Position numbers and translations under genes: made by a program
Source: DT-110 sp964342305
Lineage (GTDB): Bacteria; Bacteroidota; Bacteroidia; Chitinophagales; Saprospiraceae
Reading direction: 5' to 3'
DNA length: 64,000 bases
Assembly: GCA_964342305.1 (NCBI GenBank)
Contig: CAYFGK010000016.1
Location: forward strand, 4,100-68,099
Part shown: positions 7,738-16,353 of the stretch, piece after piece
Layout of the letters: every line of letters starts with the position of its first letter
How positions within the stretch are numbered: the stretch's first letter is position 1
Notes under the pieces: generated by a model
Told to the model about the DNA's origin: nothing
The model's database searches: none
What the model saw: only the letters and a program-made list of their open reading frames with translations

Positions 7738-10239
7738 ATGAAACAAACGCTACTCGTGTTGTCGAGCCTGTTTTTTTGCGTAAGCTTACTTGCCCAACAG
7801 CCCCGACCAACACCCAAGCCTAACTATGAACTGGCCGCCCGGTTTTCTCCCAATCGAATGGATAATATGGTCTTTTCGACCTACGTGGATCCCCACTGGT
7901 TGAAGGAGAGCCAGCGCTTTTGGTACAGTTACAGCACCAGTAATGGCGAGCAGTACTATATCGTCGACCCGGCCCGGGGGACTAAAAACGTCTTATTTGA
8001 TAACGTAAAGATGGCCGCTGATATGAGTCGCCTCACGGGTGATCCCTTCGATGCTAAGCACATGTATATCCGCAACCTCGAATTCATCAACGATGAAACG
8101 GCCATTCGCTTTGAAGTGACCAGTAAGCTGGTGGAAGAAGAAGTGGAAGAAGATGGCGATTCCCAGGAAAAGGAAGGTCAAGGTCGTAACCGTAAGCCCA
8201 AGATGGAAGCCAAAAAATGGTACTTCGAATACGATTTGAATACCCGGGAGCTGACATTGCTCGACGACTACGAAGAACCCACCGAAGATGCCGACTGGGC
8301 AAACGTCAGTCCCGATCGGTCCTACGTGCTGTTCGCCCGCAACCATAACCTCTATTGGATGGATATGGAGAATTACGAAAAAGCCCTGGAAGATGAAAAA
8401 GACTCCACTATCGTCGAGCACCAATGGACCGAAGATGGCGTAGAGCACTTCTCCTACGGTGGCGGAGGCCGAGGGGTCGATAATGTCGAAAAGGAAAAAG
8501 ATAAGGACAAGCGCAAGCGCGTCTACGTGTTGTGGTCACCAGACTCCAAGAAATTTGCCATGAACCGCACCGATATGCGGGAAGTGAAAGACCTTTGGGT
8601 GATCAATAATACGGCGAATCCGCGACCGACCCTGGAAACCTACAAATACCACATGCCCGGTGAAAAAGAAGCTCCCGTCGAGGAAGTAGCTGTATTTGAT
8701 TGGGAGAGCAAGGAAAAGATGGTAATCGAGGCAGATACCTTTAAAGACCAGAGCGTAGGGTTGTTGAGAGCTCCCCGCCTGGCCAAGAACCGGGATGATG
8801 AATTCAACCCGACCCTATGGCTGGCGGGAACCTCCGATCGTTTGTATTTCACACGTACCAGTCGGGACCTGAAGCGCATCGACTTTTGTGTAGCGAATAC
8901 CGAGACCGGAGAGGTAACTACTCTGGTCGAGGAGCGCCTGAATATCTACGTGGAGACCCGCACTCCCTACCTCATTAACGACGGGGAACAGTTTATTTGG
9001 TGGTCGGAACGCGACGGTTGGGGCCATTGGTACCTGTACAACGGTGATGGCACGCTGGTTAGCCAGATTACCTCCGGTCCTTACCACTGTGAATCCATTG
9101 AAGGGTTTGACGAGGCTCGCAATATGCTCTATTTCGAAGCCAATGCGAAAGAGGAGGGAGAGGATCCATATCTGAGTCACCTCTATCGGGTTCGTCTGGA
9201 TGGTACGGGCCTGCAGTTGCTAACGCCCGGCGATTATAACCACTCTGCCAGTATGAACGATGAGGCTACCTACTTCGTCAATAATTTCTCCCGGGTAGAT
9301 GCCACACCAAGCAGCACCCTCCACGATGCCACCGGACGCAAGATCATGGATCTGGAAACCGCTGATTTGTCAAAATTGCACGAAGCGGGATACCAGTTCC
9401 CCGAACCATACACGGTAAAAGCTGCTGATGGTATCACCGACCTGTACGGGGTCATGTATAAGCCTTATGATTTTGACTCGACCAAGAGTTACCCCATCAT
9501 TGCCTATGTTTATCCCGGGCCACAAACGGAAGCGGTGAACAAGACCTTCTCGGCCCGCATGGACCGCACCGACCGTCTGGCTCAGATGGGCTTCATCGTC
9601 ATAACCATTGGTAACCGGGGTGGTCACCCCAGCCGGTCAAAATGGTACCACAGCTATGGCTACGGTAACCTCCGGGATTACGGCCTGGCCGATAAAAAAG
9701 TAGCCATTGAGCAATTGGCTGACCGCTACGACTTTATTGACGATTCCAAGGTGGGTATCTTTGGCCACTCGGGAGGCGGATTTATGTCTACGGCAGCTAT
9801 GCTGGTCTATCCCGACTTTTTCAAGGTGGCTGTTTCCTCCGCCGGAAACCACGAGAATAATATCTACAACCGCTGGTGGAGTGAGAAGCATCACGGGGTA
9901 AAGGAAGTGACTGACGATGATGGCAACGTCACGTTCGAATACGATATTGATAAGAACTCCGAGATTGCGAAAAACCTCAAGGGTAAGTTGTTAATCTGCC
10001 ACGGAGATGTCGACAACAACGTTCATCCGGCCAATACCATCCGTCTGGCCCAGGCGCTTATCCGTGCAAATAAACGATTTGACTTTTTCCTGTTCCCTGG
10101 CCAGCGACACGGCTTTGGAAGCATGAATGAGTATTTTTTCTGGTTGCGTGCCGACTATTTTGCTGAGCATCTGCTGGGTGAGTCTCGTACCAGCACTGAT
10201 ATGTTGTATATGAATCGCGATAAGGCGATGAACCGGTGA
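7738..10239 (+). CDS. S9 family peptidase, dipeptidyl-peptidase IV type
   Basis: 833 residues with a signal peptide (MKQTLLVLSSLFFCVSLLAQ). A long beta-propeller region is followed by a C-terminal alpha/beta hydrolase domain. The catalytic triad is visible: Ser678 in GHSGGG, Asp759 in HGDVDNNVH and His791 in GQRHGFG. This is the DPP IV arrangement, cutting Xaa-Pro (or Xaa-Ala) dipeptides from peptide N-termini, in the periplasm or at the surface. A Lys/Glu-rich insertion lies near residues 135-160 and another around 250. A clear terminator follows the stop. It is a single-gene unit, probably serving peptide scavenging. The exact specificity is inferred. Confidence 0.9.
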   Translation: MKQTLLVLSSLFFCVSLLAQQPRPTPKPNYELAARFSPNRMDNMVFSTYVDPHWLKESQRFWYSYSTSNGEQYYIVDPARGTKNVLFDNVKMAADMSRLTGDPFDAKHMYIRNLEFINDETAIRFEVTSKLVEEEVEEDGDSQEKEGQGRNRKPKMEAKKWYFEYDLNTRELTLLDDYEEPTEDADWANVSPDRSYVLFARNHNLYWMDMENYEKALEDEKDSTIVEHQWTEDGVEHFSYGGGGRGVDNVEKEKDKDKRKRVYVLWSPDSKKFAMNRTDMREVKDLWVINNTANPRPTLETYKYHMPGEKEAPVEEVAVFDWESKEKMVIEADTFKDQSVGLLRAPRLAKNRDDEFNPTLWLAGTSDRLYFTRTSRDLKRIDFCVANTETGEVTTLVEERLNIYVETRTPYLINDGEQFIWWSERDGWGHWYLYNGDGTLVSQITSGPYHCESIEGFDEARNMLYFEANAKEEGEDPYLSHLYRVRLDGTGLQLLTPGDYNHSASMNDEATYFVNNFSRVDATPSSTLHDATGRKIMDLETADLSKLHEAGYQFPEPYTVKAADGITDLYGVMYKPYDFDSTKSYPIIAYVYPGPQTEAVNKTFSARMDRTDRLAQMGFIVITIGNRGGHPSRSKWYHSYGYGNLRDYGLADKKVAIEQLADRYDFIDDSKVGIFGHSGGGFMSTAAMLVYPDFFKVAVSSAGNHENNIYNRWWSEKHHGVKEVTDDDGNVTFEYDIDKNSEIAKNLKGKLLICHGDVDNNVHPANTIRLAQALIRANKRFDFFLFPGQRHGFGSMNEYFFWLRADYFAEHLLGESRTSTDMLYMNRDKAMNR

Positions 10240-10253
10240 TTTGATTTTCTGGG

Positions 10254-10291
10254 TTTTCTGACCTCCTCACTTAAATGAGGAGGTCAGAAAA
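10254..10291 (+). terminator. Intrinsic terminator after the S9 peptidase gene
   Basis: A 16-bp perfect stem (10254-10269 with 10276-10291) around a six-base loop, followed by ATTTATTC. Positions 10240-10633 otherwise hold AT-rich DNA with a CACTTAAGTG palindrome near 10410 and a TATATTTG box at 10453-10460. Confidence 0.75.
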
Positions 10292-10452
10292 TTTATTCTA
10301 CGCTTTCCTGTGTATTTGGTCTTTTTCATCATATTCCTATGATTTTTTAGTAAAATAATATTGAATATGCTGGTGATGCTTAGTGTTTTTTAGCGACCTC
10401 ACTCACTTAAGTGACCTCCTCAGTCCTTTATTCGATTAATTGAAAATATTCA

Positions 10453-10460
10453 TATATTTG
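10453..10460 (+). promoter_or_regulatory. Possible promoter -7 box for the OMP-lipoprotein pair
   Basis: TATATTTG matches TAnnTTTG. No clean TTTG lies at the expected distance upstream (a TTTA at 10427 is 22 bp away). If real, it gives an untranslated leader of about 165 nt. Confidence 0.4.
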
Positions 10461-10633
10461 CAATAATTCCACGAAACCGGGATCGCACTCCTAAGGAACC
10501 CACATTTTCGGCGATCACCACCCTTTTCTGAGCTTTACAGCTTCCAACCAACTGGCACTTTTCATCCCGCACTTGGGTGAATACATATTCTTTTACGGCA
10601 ACTGGTATTGTAACCGGACAAACTGATAATCCT

Positions 10634-11443
10634 ATGCAAATGCACAAACTCACGGGCTCGTGGATCATTGCCCTGTTCTTAGTTCTTCCCCTGACCGGAA
10701 TTACCCAGACTCCGCAGGACACGGCAGCTGCTATTATGCAGGGAGAACTGCCGGTATCCGGAGAAAAGGATAAAAAAGAACGATCCGAAAAGCCCCAACG
10801 GATCCCGGTCGATGAAACCACCTTCCTCAATCACTTCGGCGTCGGAGCCAGCATCGGTACCAAAAACTACATTGGGGCCGACCTGCTTATCAATATTGTC
10901 AGCCAGCTACACGTCCGGCTGGGGTATAACCGATTCGAATTCGACTTCGAGGATGTGGAAACCTCCGTCAGTGGTTTTACGAACCAAGACTTATCGTTTA
11001 CGGGGACCATCCAGCAAAGCAATGTGGAGGTGCTCTTTGAATGGGGGATCCTGAACGGACGGGTCCGCTTCGTTGGGGGGCCGGTAATTACCATTGACAA
11101 TGTAATACAAAGCGATTTTCGGCTAACCGAGGATATTCAGATCAATGACATTACCATTCCCGCCGAGGAAGTAGGTAGTGGCGATGTATCCGTCACGCAT
11201 TCGTTTACTGTATTCCCTTACGTAGGCATCGGATTCGGGCGCTCTCTCCCGTGGCGGCGGTTCGGCGTAAATCTGGATGTGGGAACCTATTACAAGGGGA
11301 CTACCCAGGTACAACTGGGTGCCACCGGTCTGATCCGTGCCAATGAGGACAACGAAGACATTATCAACCGAAACCTGCGCAATGAACCCGTTTCCAGTTT
11401 ATGGCCGGTTGTATCCTTGCGTTTGGCTTATCGTATATACTAA
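10634..11443 (+). CDS. Outer-membrane beta-barrel-like protein, function unknown
   Basis: 269 residues from ATG 10634, chosen because it puts a signal peptide first (MQMHKLTGSWIIALFLVLPLTGITQ); an in-frame ATG at 10577 would bury it. A short charged linker (EKDKKERSEKPQR) is followed by alternating amphipathic strands typical of small outer-membrane barrels (LHVRLGYNRFEFDF, VEVLFEWGILNG, FGVNLDVGTYYKG), and it ends VVSLRLAYRIY with an aromatic-like terminus. I do not recognise a named family. The lipoprotein gene starts 33 bp downstream, so the two are probably co-transcribed and act together at the outer membrane. Confidence 0.7.
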   Translation: MQMHKLTGSWIIALFLVLPLTGITQTPQDTAAAIMQGELPVSGEKDKKERSEKPQRIPVDETTFLNHFGVGASIGTKNYIGADLLINIVSQLHVRLGYNRFEFDFEDVETSVSGFTNQDLSFTGTIQQSNVEVLFEWGILNGRVRFVGGPVITIDNVIQSDFRLTEDIQINDITIPAEEVGSGDVSVTHSFTVFPYVGIGFGRSLPWRRFGVNLDVGTYYKGTTQVQLGATGLIRANEDNEDIINRNLRNEPVSSLWPVVSLRLAYRIY

Positions 11444-11476
11444 TCAGGAATACCCCGCAAAAAATCCCTTGTACCC

Positions 11477-13216
11477 ATGACCATGAACTACCGATACCTA
11501 CTCCTTGGGCTGGCCTTCGTGGTATCCAGCTGTAATCCCCTCGAGAATATCCTGGATGGAGTGACCTTTTACCTCGGTACCGATATTATCGAGAATCCGC
11601 TCACTATCCAATTCGTGGATGCCAATCCGGATAATGAAGGCCAACCGGCCGATCTGACCGTTGAAGTGGCCGGCCCCGATGCCGACAAACTATATACCCT
11701 TTTCGGTTCCCGCGAACTGAAAGCCGATGGTAACGTTCTGAATCTGGCCATCGAAAAAAGCACCGTGGCCAGCTCGAACGAGCCCCTGGAGTTCACCGTT
11801 TTGGCGGAAGCCCCGGGATACCTCCCCGTAGAACGACGCTTCCGGATCACCGACCCCAAGGGGTTTCGGCTCGAAACGGTACCCATGGCCCGCCTGGCAT
11901 CGCTGCCCCCTGGCGTTTCCAGGAAAACCCTGACCCTGGACGCACCGGCGACCGGCACACGGGGTATGATCAATTTTGCCACGCCGCTGACCAACGGAAA
12001 ATCGGAGCGTGCTTTGGTTAGCATTCCACAGGGAACGCGCTTTTTCGATGAAACCGGCCGGCCGATTACCGGCTCAGTGGAGGTTGACCTTATCCATTTT
12101 GATACCCGCCAGTGGCAGGGCCGGCAAAGCTTGCCCGCAGGCCTCGATGTCGACGAAGCCTTCGATAATGGAGGTTCACTGGGAGGAGGTAGTTTTCATA
12201 CTGCCGGGAATATCCGCCTCGAAATGCGTTCGGGCAATCAGGTTATTCGCAGCTTTTCCCAACCATTGGATGTCTATATCGAAGTGGCCGACGACATAAT
12301 CAATCCCTTTACGGGTAGTTTCCTGTCCCAGAATAATCCCATCCCCGTTTGGTCGCGCAGGGAAGGCTCGCGTATCTGGGACCGGGCAGGGAACGCACAG
12401 GTACAATTCATAAATGGCAAATTAACTGCTCAGTACCAACAGGATCACTTGTCGGACTGGACCATCAGCTGGTTTTTGATCGACCGCTGCCCGACGCCCA
12501 CTGCGCTGCAGTTCTCCTCCCTTGTACAGGAAACAGATGCTACGGAATACCACATGTTGGAGATCGACGTGATGTCCAAAGTGGGTACGGTGCTGCGTAA
12601 ATATATCCGGTTGGCTCGTTTGTACGATGGTCAGGAATTGTTCCTGTACGATGTGCCCAGTACGGGTGGCCTGGTCGATGGCTTGCGGGTGAAAGTCTAC
12701 GAAGGATATAGTTTTTTCTGTGGCGATGATCCCATCTTTACCTCACCCACCCGTGCCAATGTCTGCATAGATTATGCCTTTGACCTTGGGAGCAGCCTCG
12801 ATACGATAGGGCAATCTGATCTACTGACCGTGGATATGACCTTTCAGGCGCGGTGCGATCAGGCTGATGAAGATCCATTGGCCTTATTGCCAACAGCAGC
12901 CATATTTTTCCGGGGGTACAATAATGCCTGTAACGAACCCTACCGTTTGCTGTCTACCTTCACCAACGGAGAAGCCGTTTTCCGGCAGTTACGCGCCGGT
13001 GAAGCCTACGACTTTTTAGTGGCTGCCGGCGGTTTGTATCGGGAGTACCGCAACGTTATCATTCCCACCGAATCGCAGACTTTTGATTTGGTTGATCAGA
13101 TCAATGGGTTCATTGATCCCATGTCGTTTGAATACCGGCTGGATACCCTGTTCATCGAATACAACGAGGCCGAAATGCCCGCAGATGTTTGCGATGCCTG
13201 GCGGGAGGCTTTTTAG
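11477..13216 (+). CDS. Large lipoprotein of unknown function
   Basis: 579 residues with a lipoprotein signal (YLLLGLAFVVSSC), so lipid-anchored in the periplasm or on the surface. The rest looks all-beta: an Ig/bacterial-domain-like start (LTIQFVDANPDNEGQPADLTVEVAGP), a middle with RALVSIPQGTRFFDETGRPITG resembling carboxypeptidase-regulatory-like or surface-protein beta domains, and a C-terminal part with several cysteines. No catalytic motif is visible. It follows the barrel protein at 10634 with a 33-bp gap and is followed by repeat R3, which separates it from the convergent uvrD. The pairing with a barrel suggests an envelope complex, but this is inference. Confidence 0.7.
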   Translation: MTMNYRYLLLGLAFVVSSCNPLENILDGVTFYLGTDIIENPLTIQFVDANPDNEGQPADLTVEVAGPDADKLYTLFGSRELKADGNVLNLAIEKSTVASSNEPLEFTVLAEAPGYLPVERRFRITDPKGFRLETVPMARLASLPPGVSRKTLTLDAPATGTRGMINFATPLTNGKSERALVSIPQGTRFFDETGRPITGSVEVDLIHFDTRQWQGRQSLPAGLDVDEAFDNGGSLGGGSFHTAGNIRLEMRSGNQVIRSFSQPLDVYIEVADDIINPFTGSFLSQNNPIPVWSRREGSRIWDRAGNAQVQFINGKLTAQYQQDHLSDWTISWFLIDRCPTPTALQFSSLVQETDATEYHMLEIDVMSKVGTVLRKYIRLARLYDGQELFLYDVPSTGGLVDGLRVKVYEGYSFFCGDDPIFTSPTRANVCIDYAFDLGSSLDTIGQSDLLTVDMTFQARCDQADEDPLALLPTAAIFFRGYNNACNEPYRLLSTFTNGEAVFRQLRAGEAYDFLVAAGGLYREYRNVIIPTESQTFDLVDQINGFIDPMSFEYRLDTLFIEYNEAEMPADVCDAWREAF

Positions 13217-13259
13217 CGAAAGCGGAAAAATAATTTAATGTAAGCAGTTCGGTAAATTT

Positions 13260-13441
13260 ACGTGAGATTGGGGCCTAATCGATTGATCAGGAACGGATTG
13301 CACCCTCACGTTGTATTTGGTAGAGCGTATTAAGTAGTAGGACACACTTTAATCCCGATACTCTATATCTACTACTCTATACCGGGAGGTTAGGCGTTGA
13401 AAAGAGTCACTTTACGAAATAGTCTCTGCCCAACCTCCCGA
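13260..13441 (+). repeat. MITE-like repeat copy R3
   Basis: 182 bp filling the gap between two convergent genes. It begins ACGTGAGATTGGGGCC and ends GCCCAACCTCCCG, and has inner inverted copies (CCCTCACGT near 13305, CGGGAGGTTAGGC near 13382) plus a central pair of GTAGTAG/CTACTAC type. The far arm abuts the stop codon of uvrD. Confidence 0.85.
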
Positions 13442-15739
13442 TTAATCAAGTATCTGCAACTTGGCAAACTTGAGCATGATCCGTCGCTCGGAGTTGTCGA
13501 TCTCCTTGAAAAAGATGGTCGCTATCCGGTTTTCGGTACTTCCATCAATGCTGAGCACTTTACCTTCGCCGAACTTAAGGTGCAGGACCTTCATGCCGGT
13601 CTGGATCTCCGAACTGGGGTTGGGCTTAAAGGTATCCGGATCGACTTTCAGGGAAGCCGTTCGCGCATCGGTACGCTCCTTGAATGAACCACGCACGGTG
13701 GCCGAAGGTGGTCCGGCCCGGTGTTCTTCCCGGCTAAAACGGGAACGGACGGCACTGCTCGATTCCACGTGGTCCCTGGGGATTTCTTCCAAAAAGCGAC
13801 TTACCTCGTTATAGCGCATGTTTCCGTAGCGGTAGCGGCTGCTGGCGTAGGAAAGCGTGAGGTACTTTTCGGCCCGGGTAATAGCCACATAGAACAACCG
13901 GCGCTCCTCATCCAATCCCTCTGGTGACTCCAACGCCATGAAGGAGGGGAACAGTTTTTCCTCCAGTCCGACCAGGAAAACGGATGAAAATTCCAATCCC
14001 TTGGCCGAGTGTACCGACATCAAGGTTACATAATCCCCCGATTTGCTTTCGTCGTCCAGATCGGTAAGCAGGGCGATGTTTTGCAGATAGCTGGCCAGCG
14101 ACTTGTCGTTCACCTCGGCCGTGAGGTTTTCCACGTCATCGTCCTCGACGAAGGTTTTGATGCCTCCTAAAAGACTGGTTAGGTTATCTACGCGCATCGT
14201 ACCATCCTCGCTATTATCCTTCTTCAACAAGGTTAGTAAACCGGAATCTTTGGCAATACCTTCAGCAATTTCGTAGGCATCTGCGGTTTTCGACTTCTCG
14301 GCGTACGTCTCAATCAGGTGTTTGAAGCCCATGATACTGTTCATGGCCCGGGACGACACATTGGTCTGGGTCATGACTTCCCACAGCGAGCTATTCTGGG
14401 CGGCTGCCAGGTTGCTGATCTTTTCGACGGTAGTAGCACCAATTCCCCGTTTCGGGAAATTGATCACCCGGCGCAGCGCCTCCTCGTCTTGCTGATTGAC
14501 GATCAACCGCAAATAACCGATCAGGTCTTTGATCTCCTTGCGCTGGTAGAACGATTGGCCACCAAAGATCTTATAGGGAATATTGTACCGGCGCAGGTAC
14601 TCCTCGAAGATTCGGGACTGGGCGTTGGTCCGGTATAGGATAGCGATCTCCTCATTGGAGAGGTGGTACCGGTTTTTCTGTTCGAGAATGGTATCCGCAA
14701 CCCGCTTGCCCTCTTCGGTATCCGTAAGGGCTTTGATGATCTTGATCTTTTGCCCTTCCCCCTTATCCGACCAGATCTTTTTGGGGATCTGGTTGCGGTT
14801 CAAGGTGATGATCTCATTGGCTGCCTGCACGATGTGTTCGGTAGAGCGGTAATTTTGCTCCAGCTTGAATACCTGGATGCCGTGTTTGGCAAAATCCTTT
14901 TCAAAGTCCAGGATGTTCTGGATGGTTGCCCCGCGGAAGGCATAAATAGACTGGGCATCGTCGCCTACTACGCAGATGTTGCGGGGGCTTTTCGGGTATT
15001 CCACGAGTTTTCGGACGATGGCGTATTGCAGGTGGTTCGTATCCTGAAACTCATCGACCAGGACGTACCGGAATTTCTCCCGGTATTTCTCCAGTACACC
15101 GTCGGGATTTTTTTGCAACAGCTCAAAGAGCCGGTAGAGCAGGTCGTCAAAATCCATGGCACCTGCCCGTTTACACCGGGCCGTGTATTTATGATAAATC
15201 TCTACGATAAACGGTTTTTTGGCCGCGCGGTCCTGTTCCATCAATTCCTGATTCTGGCGGTACAACGTAGGGGTGATCAGTGCACTCTTGGCCTGGGAAA
15301 TACGCGCGCGGACAGCGTTTGGGTTATACGTATTCTTATCGAGATTCATCTCTTTAATGATAGTCCCGATCAGGCTCTTGGTATCGTCGGAATCGTAGAT
15401 GGTAAAATTAGAGGGGTAACCGATCTTTTCAGCCTCTACCCGGAGTATACGGGCAAAAATGGAGTGGAAAGTGCCCGCCCATACTTTATTTGCGCGCATG
15501 CCAACGACCTGGGCGATACGGTCTTTCATTTCCCGGGCAGCCTTATTGGTAAAGGTCAGGGCCAGGATCTCCCAGGGAGCCACCCCGCTTTGTATGATGT
15601 GGGCAATACGGTAGGTCAGTACCCTGGTTTTACCGGATCCGGGACCAGCTACCACCAAAACCGGGCCATCCGTCGCAGTTACGGCCTGGCGCTGTACATC
15701 GTTTAATCCATTCAGGTAGGAATGCTCCGTCTGATTCAT
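13442..15739 (-). CDS. pcrA: UvrD/PcrA-type ATP-dependent DNA helicase
   Basis: 765 residues, superfamily 1A. Helicase motifs in order are: Q motif region LNDVQRQAV (12-20), Walker A GPGSGKTR (about 32-39), motif Ia LTFTNKAAREM, Walker B VDEFQDTN (about 228), motif III GDDAQSIYAFRGA, motif IV LEQNYRS, motif V VTLMSVHSAKGLEF, and motif VI YVAITRAEKYL. The C-terminal 70 residues include the GMKVLHLKFGEGKV segment typical of PcrA/UvrD tails that bind RNA polymerase or UvrB. It unwinds DNA 3' to 5' in nucleotide excision repair and at stalled forks. Its stop abuts repeat R3. The uvrA gene lies elsewhere in the window (37830-40682). Confidence 0.95.
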   Translation of the reverse strand: MNQTEHSYLNGLNDVQRQAVTATDGPVLVVAGPGSGKTRVLTYRIAHIIQSGVAPWEILALTFTNKAAREMKDRIAQVVGMRANKVWAGTFHSIFARILRVEAEKIGYPSNFTIYDSDDTKSLIGTIIKEMNLDKNTYNPNAVRARISQAKSALITPTLYRQNQELMEQDRAAKKPFIVEIYHKYTARCKRAGAMDFDDLLYRLFELLQKNPDGVLEKYREKFRYVLVDEFQDTNHLQYAIVRKLVEYPKSPRNICVVGDDAQSIYAFRGATIQNILDFEKDFAKHGIQVFKLEQNYRSTEHIVQAANEIITLNRNQIPKKIWSDKGEGQKIKIIKALTDTEEGKRVADTILEQKNRYHLSNEEIAILYRTNAQSRIFEEYLRRYNIPYKIFGGQSFYQRKEIKDLIGYLRLIVNQQDEEALRRVINFPKRGIGATTVEKISNLAAAQNSSLWEVMTQTNVSSRAMNSIMGFKHLIETYAEKSKTADAYEIAEGIAKDSGLLTLLKKDNSEDGTMRVDNLTSLLGGIKTFVEDDDVENLTAEVNDKSLASYLQNIALLTDLDDESKSGDYVTLMSVHSAKGLEFSSVFLVGLEEKLFPSFMALESPEGLDEERRLFYVAITRAEKYLTLSYASSRYRYGNMRYNEVSRFLEEIPRDHVESSSAVRSRFSREEHRAGPPSATVRGSFKERTDARTASLKVDPDTFKPNPSSEIQTGMKVLHLKFGEGKVLSIDGSTENRIATIFFKEIDNSERRIMLKFAKLQILD

Positions 15740-15797
15740 ACGTTCTCTTTTTCAAATTCGGAATGTTATACCGCTCCGTGAAAGCGGAAATCAGATG

Positions 15798-15839
15798 CCT
15801 ACCCCCTTCCATTTCCAAAGGGAAGGGGCAGGGGGTAGG
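15798..15839. repeat. C/G-rich hairpin between uvrD and the AhpD-like gene
   Basis: A 10-bp perfect stem, CCTACCCCCT with AGGGGGTAGG, enclosing a further TTCC/GGAA pairing. It could end the transcript of the upstream minus-strand gene, but no T-run follows on that strand. Confidence 0.55.
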
Positions 15840-15870
15840 GTTTTCATTCCCTGCTGTTGACGGCTAAGGC

Positions 15871-16215
15871 TTATGCCTCCTTCTCGAGCGCCTCCCAATA
15901 TTCGACGGCTCTGCGCGTGTGCGGGATGCAGATCGAACCGCCTACGAGGTTGGCTATGGCGAATACTTCGTACACCTGTTCCCGGCTGACGCCCTGGTCG
16001 AAACACTTCCCGAGGTGATACCGGATGCAATCATCACAACGCAACACCATGGATGCCACCAGCCCCAGCAGTTCTTTGGTGGTGCTGTCCAGAGCACCAT
16101 CCTGGTAGGCATTGGTATCCAGGTTAAAGAAACGCTTCAGGACCTTGTTGTCCTCTTGCAGGATCTTCTCATTCATCCTGGACCGGTAGCTGTTGAATTC
16201 CTCGATAATCGACAT
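15871..16215 (-). CDS. Carboxymuconolactone decarboxylase/AhpD-like protein
   Basis: 114 residues. The AhpD-type redox motif is intact: Cys60-Asp-Asp-Cys63 followed by His67 (CDDCIRYHLGKC), in an all-helical chain that assembles into trimers or hexamers. Members with CxxC-x3-H act as thiol peroxidase partners or alkylhydroperoxidases in the cytoplasm rather than as the true decarboxylase. The carboxyl part (VFAIANLVGGSICIPHTRRAVEYWEAL) fits the family. It lies between uvrD and a secreted-protein gene on the same strand, with a terminator before it, so it probably has its own promoter. Confidence 0.88.
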   Translation of the reverse strand: MSIIEEFNSYRSRMNEKILQEDNKVLKRFFNLDTNAYQDGALDSTTKELLGLVASMVLRCDDCIRYHLGKCFDQGVSREQVYEVFAIANLVGGSICIPHTRRAVEYWEALEKEA

Positions 16216-16247
16216 GGAGCGGACGTACTTTTATGAGGCATAAAAGT

Positions 16248-16279
16248 AAAAAAAAAGCAGAGAGCACGTGGCCCTCTGC
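16248..16279 (-). terminator. Terminator of the secreted-protein gene
   Basis: On the minus strand, GCAGAG and CTCTGC (16274-16279 with 16257-16262) form a stem followed by a run of nine T. It lies 75 bp beyond the stop of the gene ending at 16354. Confidence 0.75.
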
Positions 16280-16353
16280 CAATAATCCTCGTTAAGAAAC
16301 CCTTCACAAATGTGCTCTTCGGGGGAGGATGAGCCCCGTGTATATCTGGCTTA

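Noticed and set aside
14663..15706. Plus-strand open frame opposite uvrD/pcrA
   Set aside because: Mirror of a helicase with all motifs; composition typical of antisense frames.
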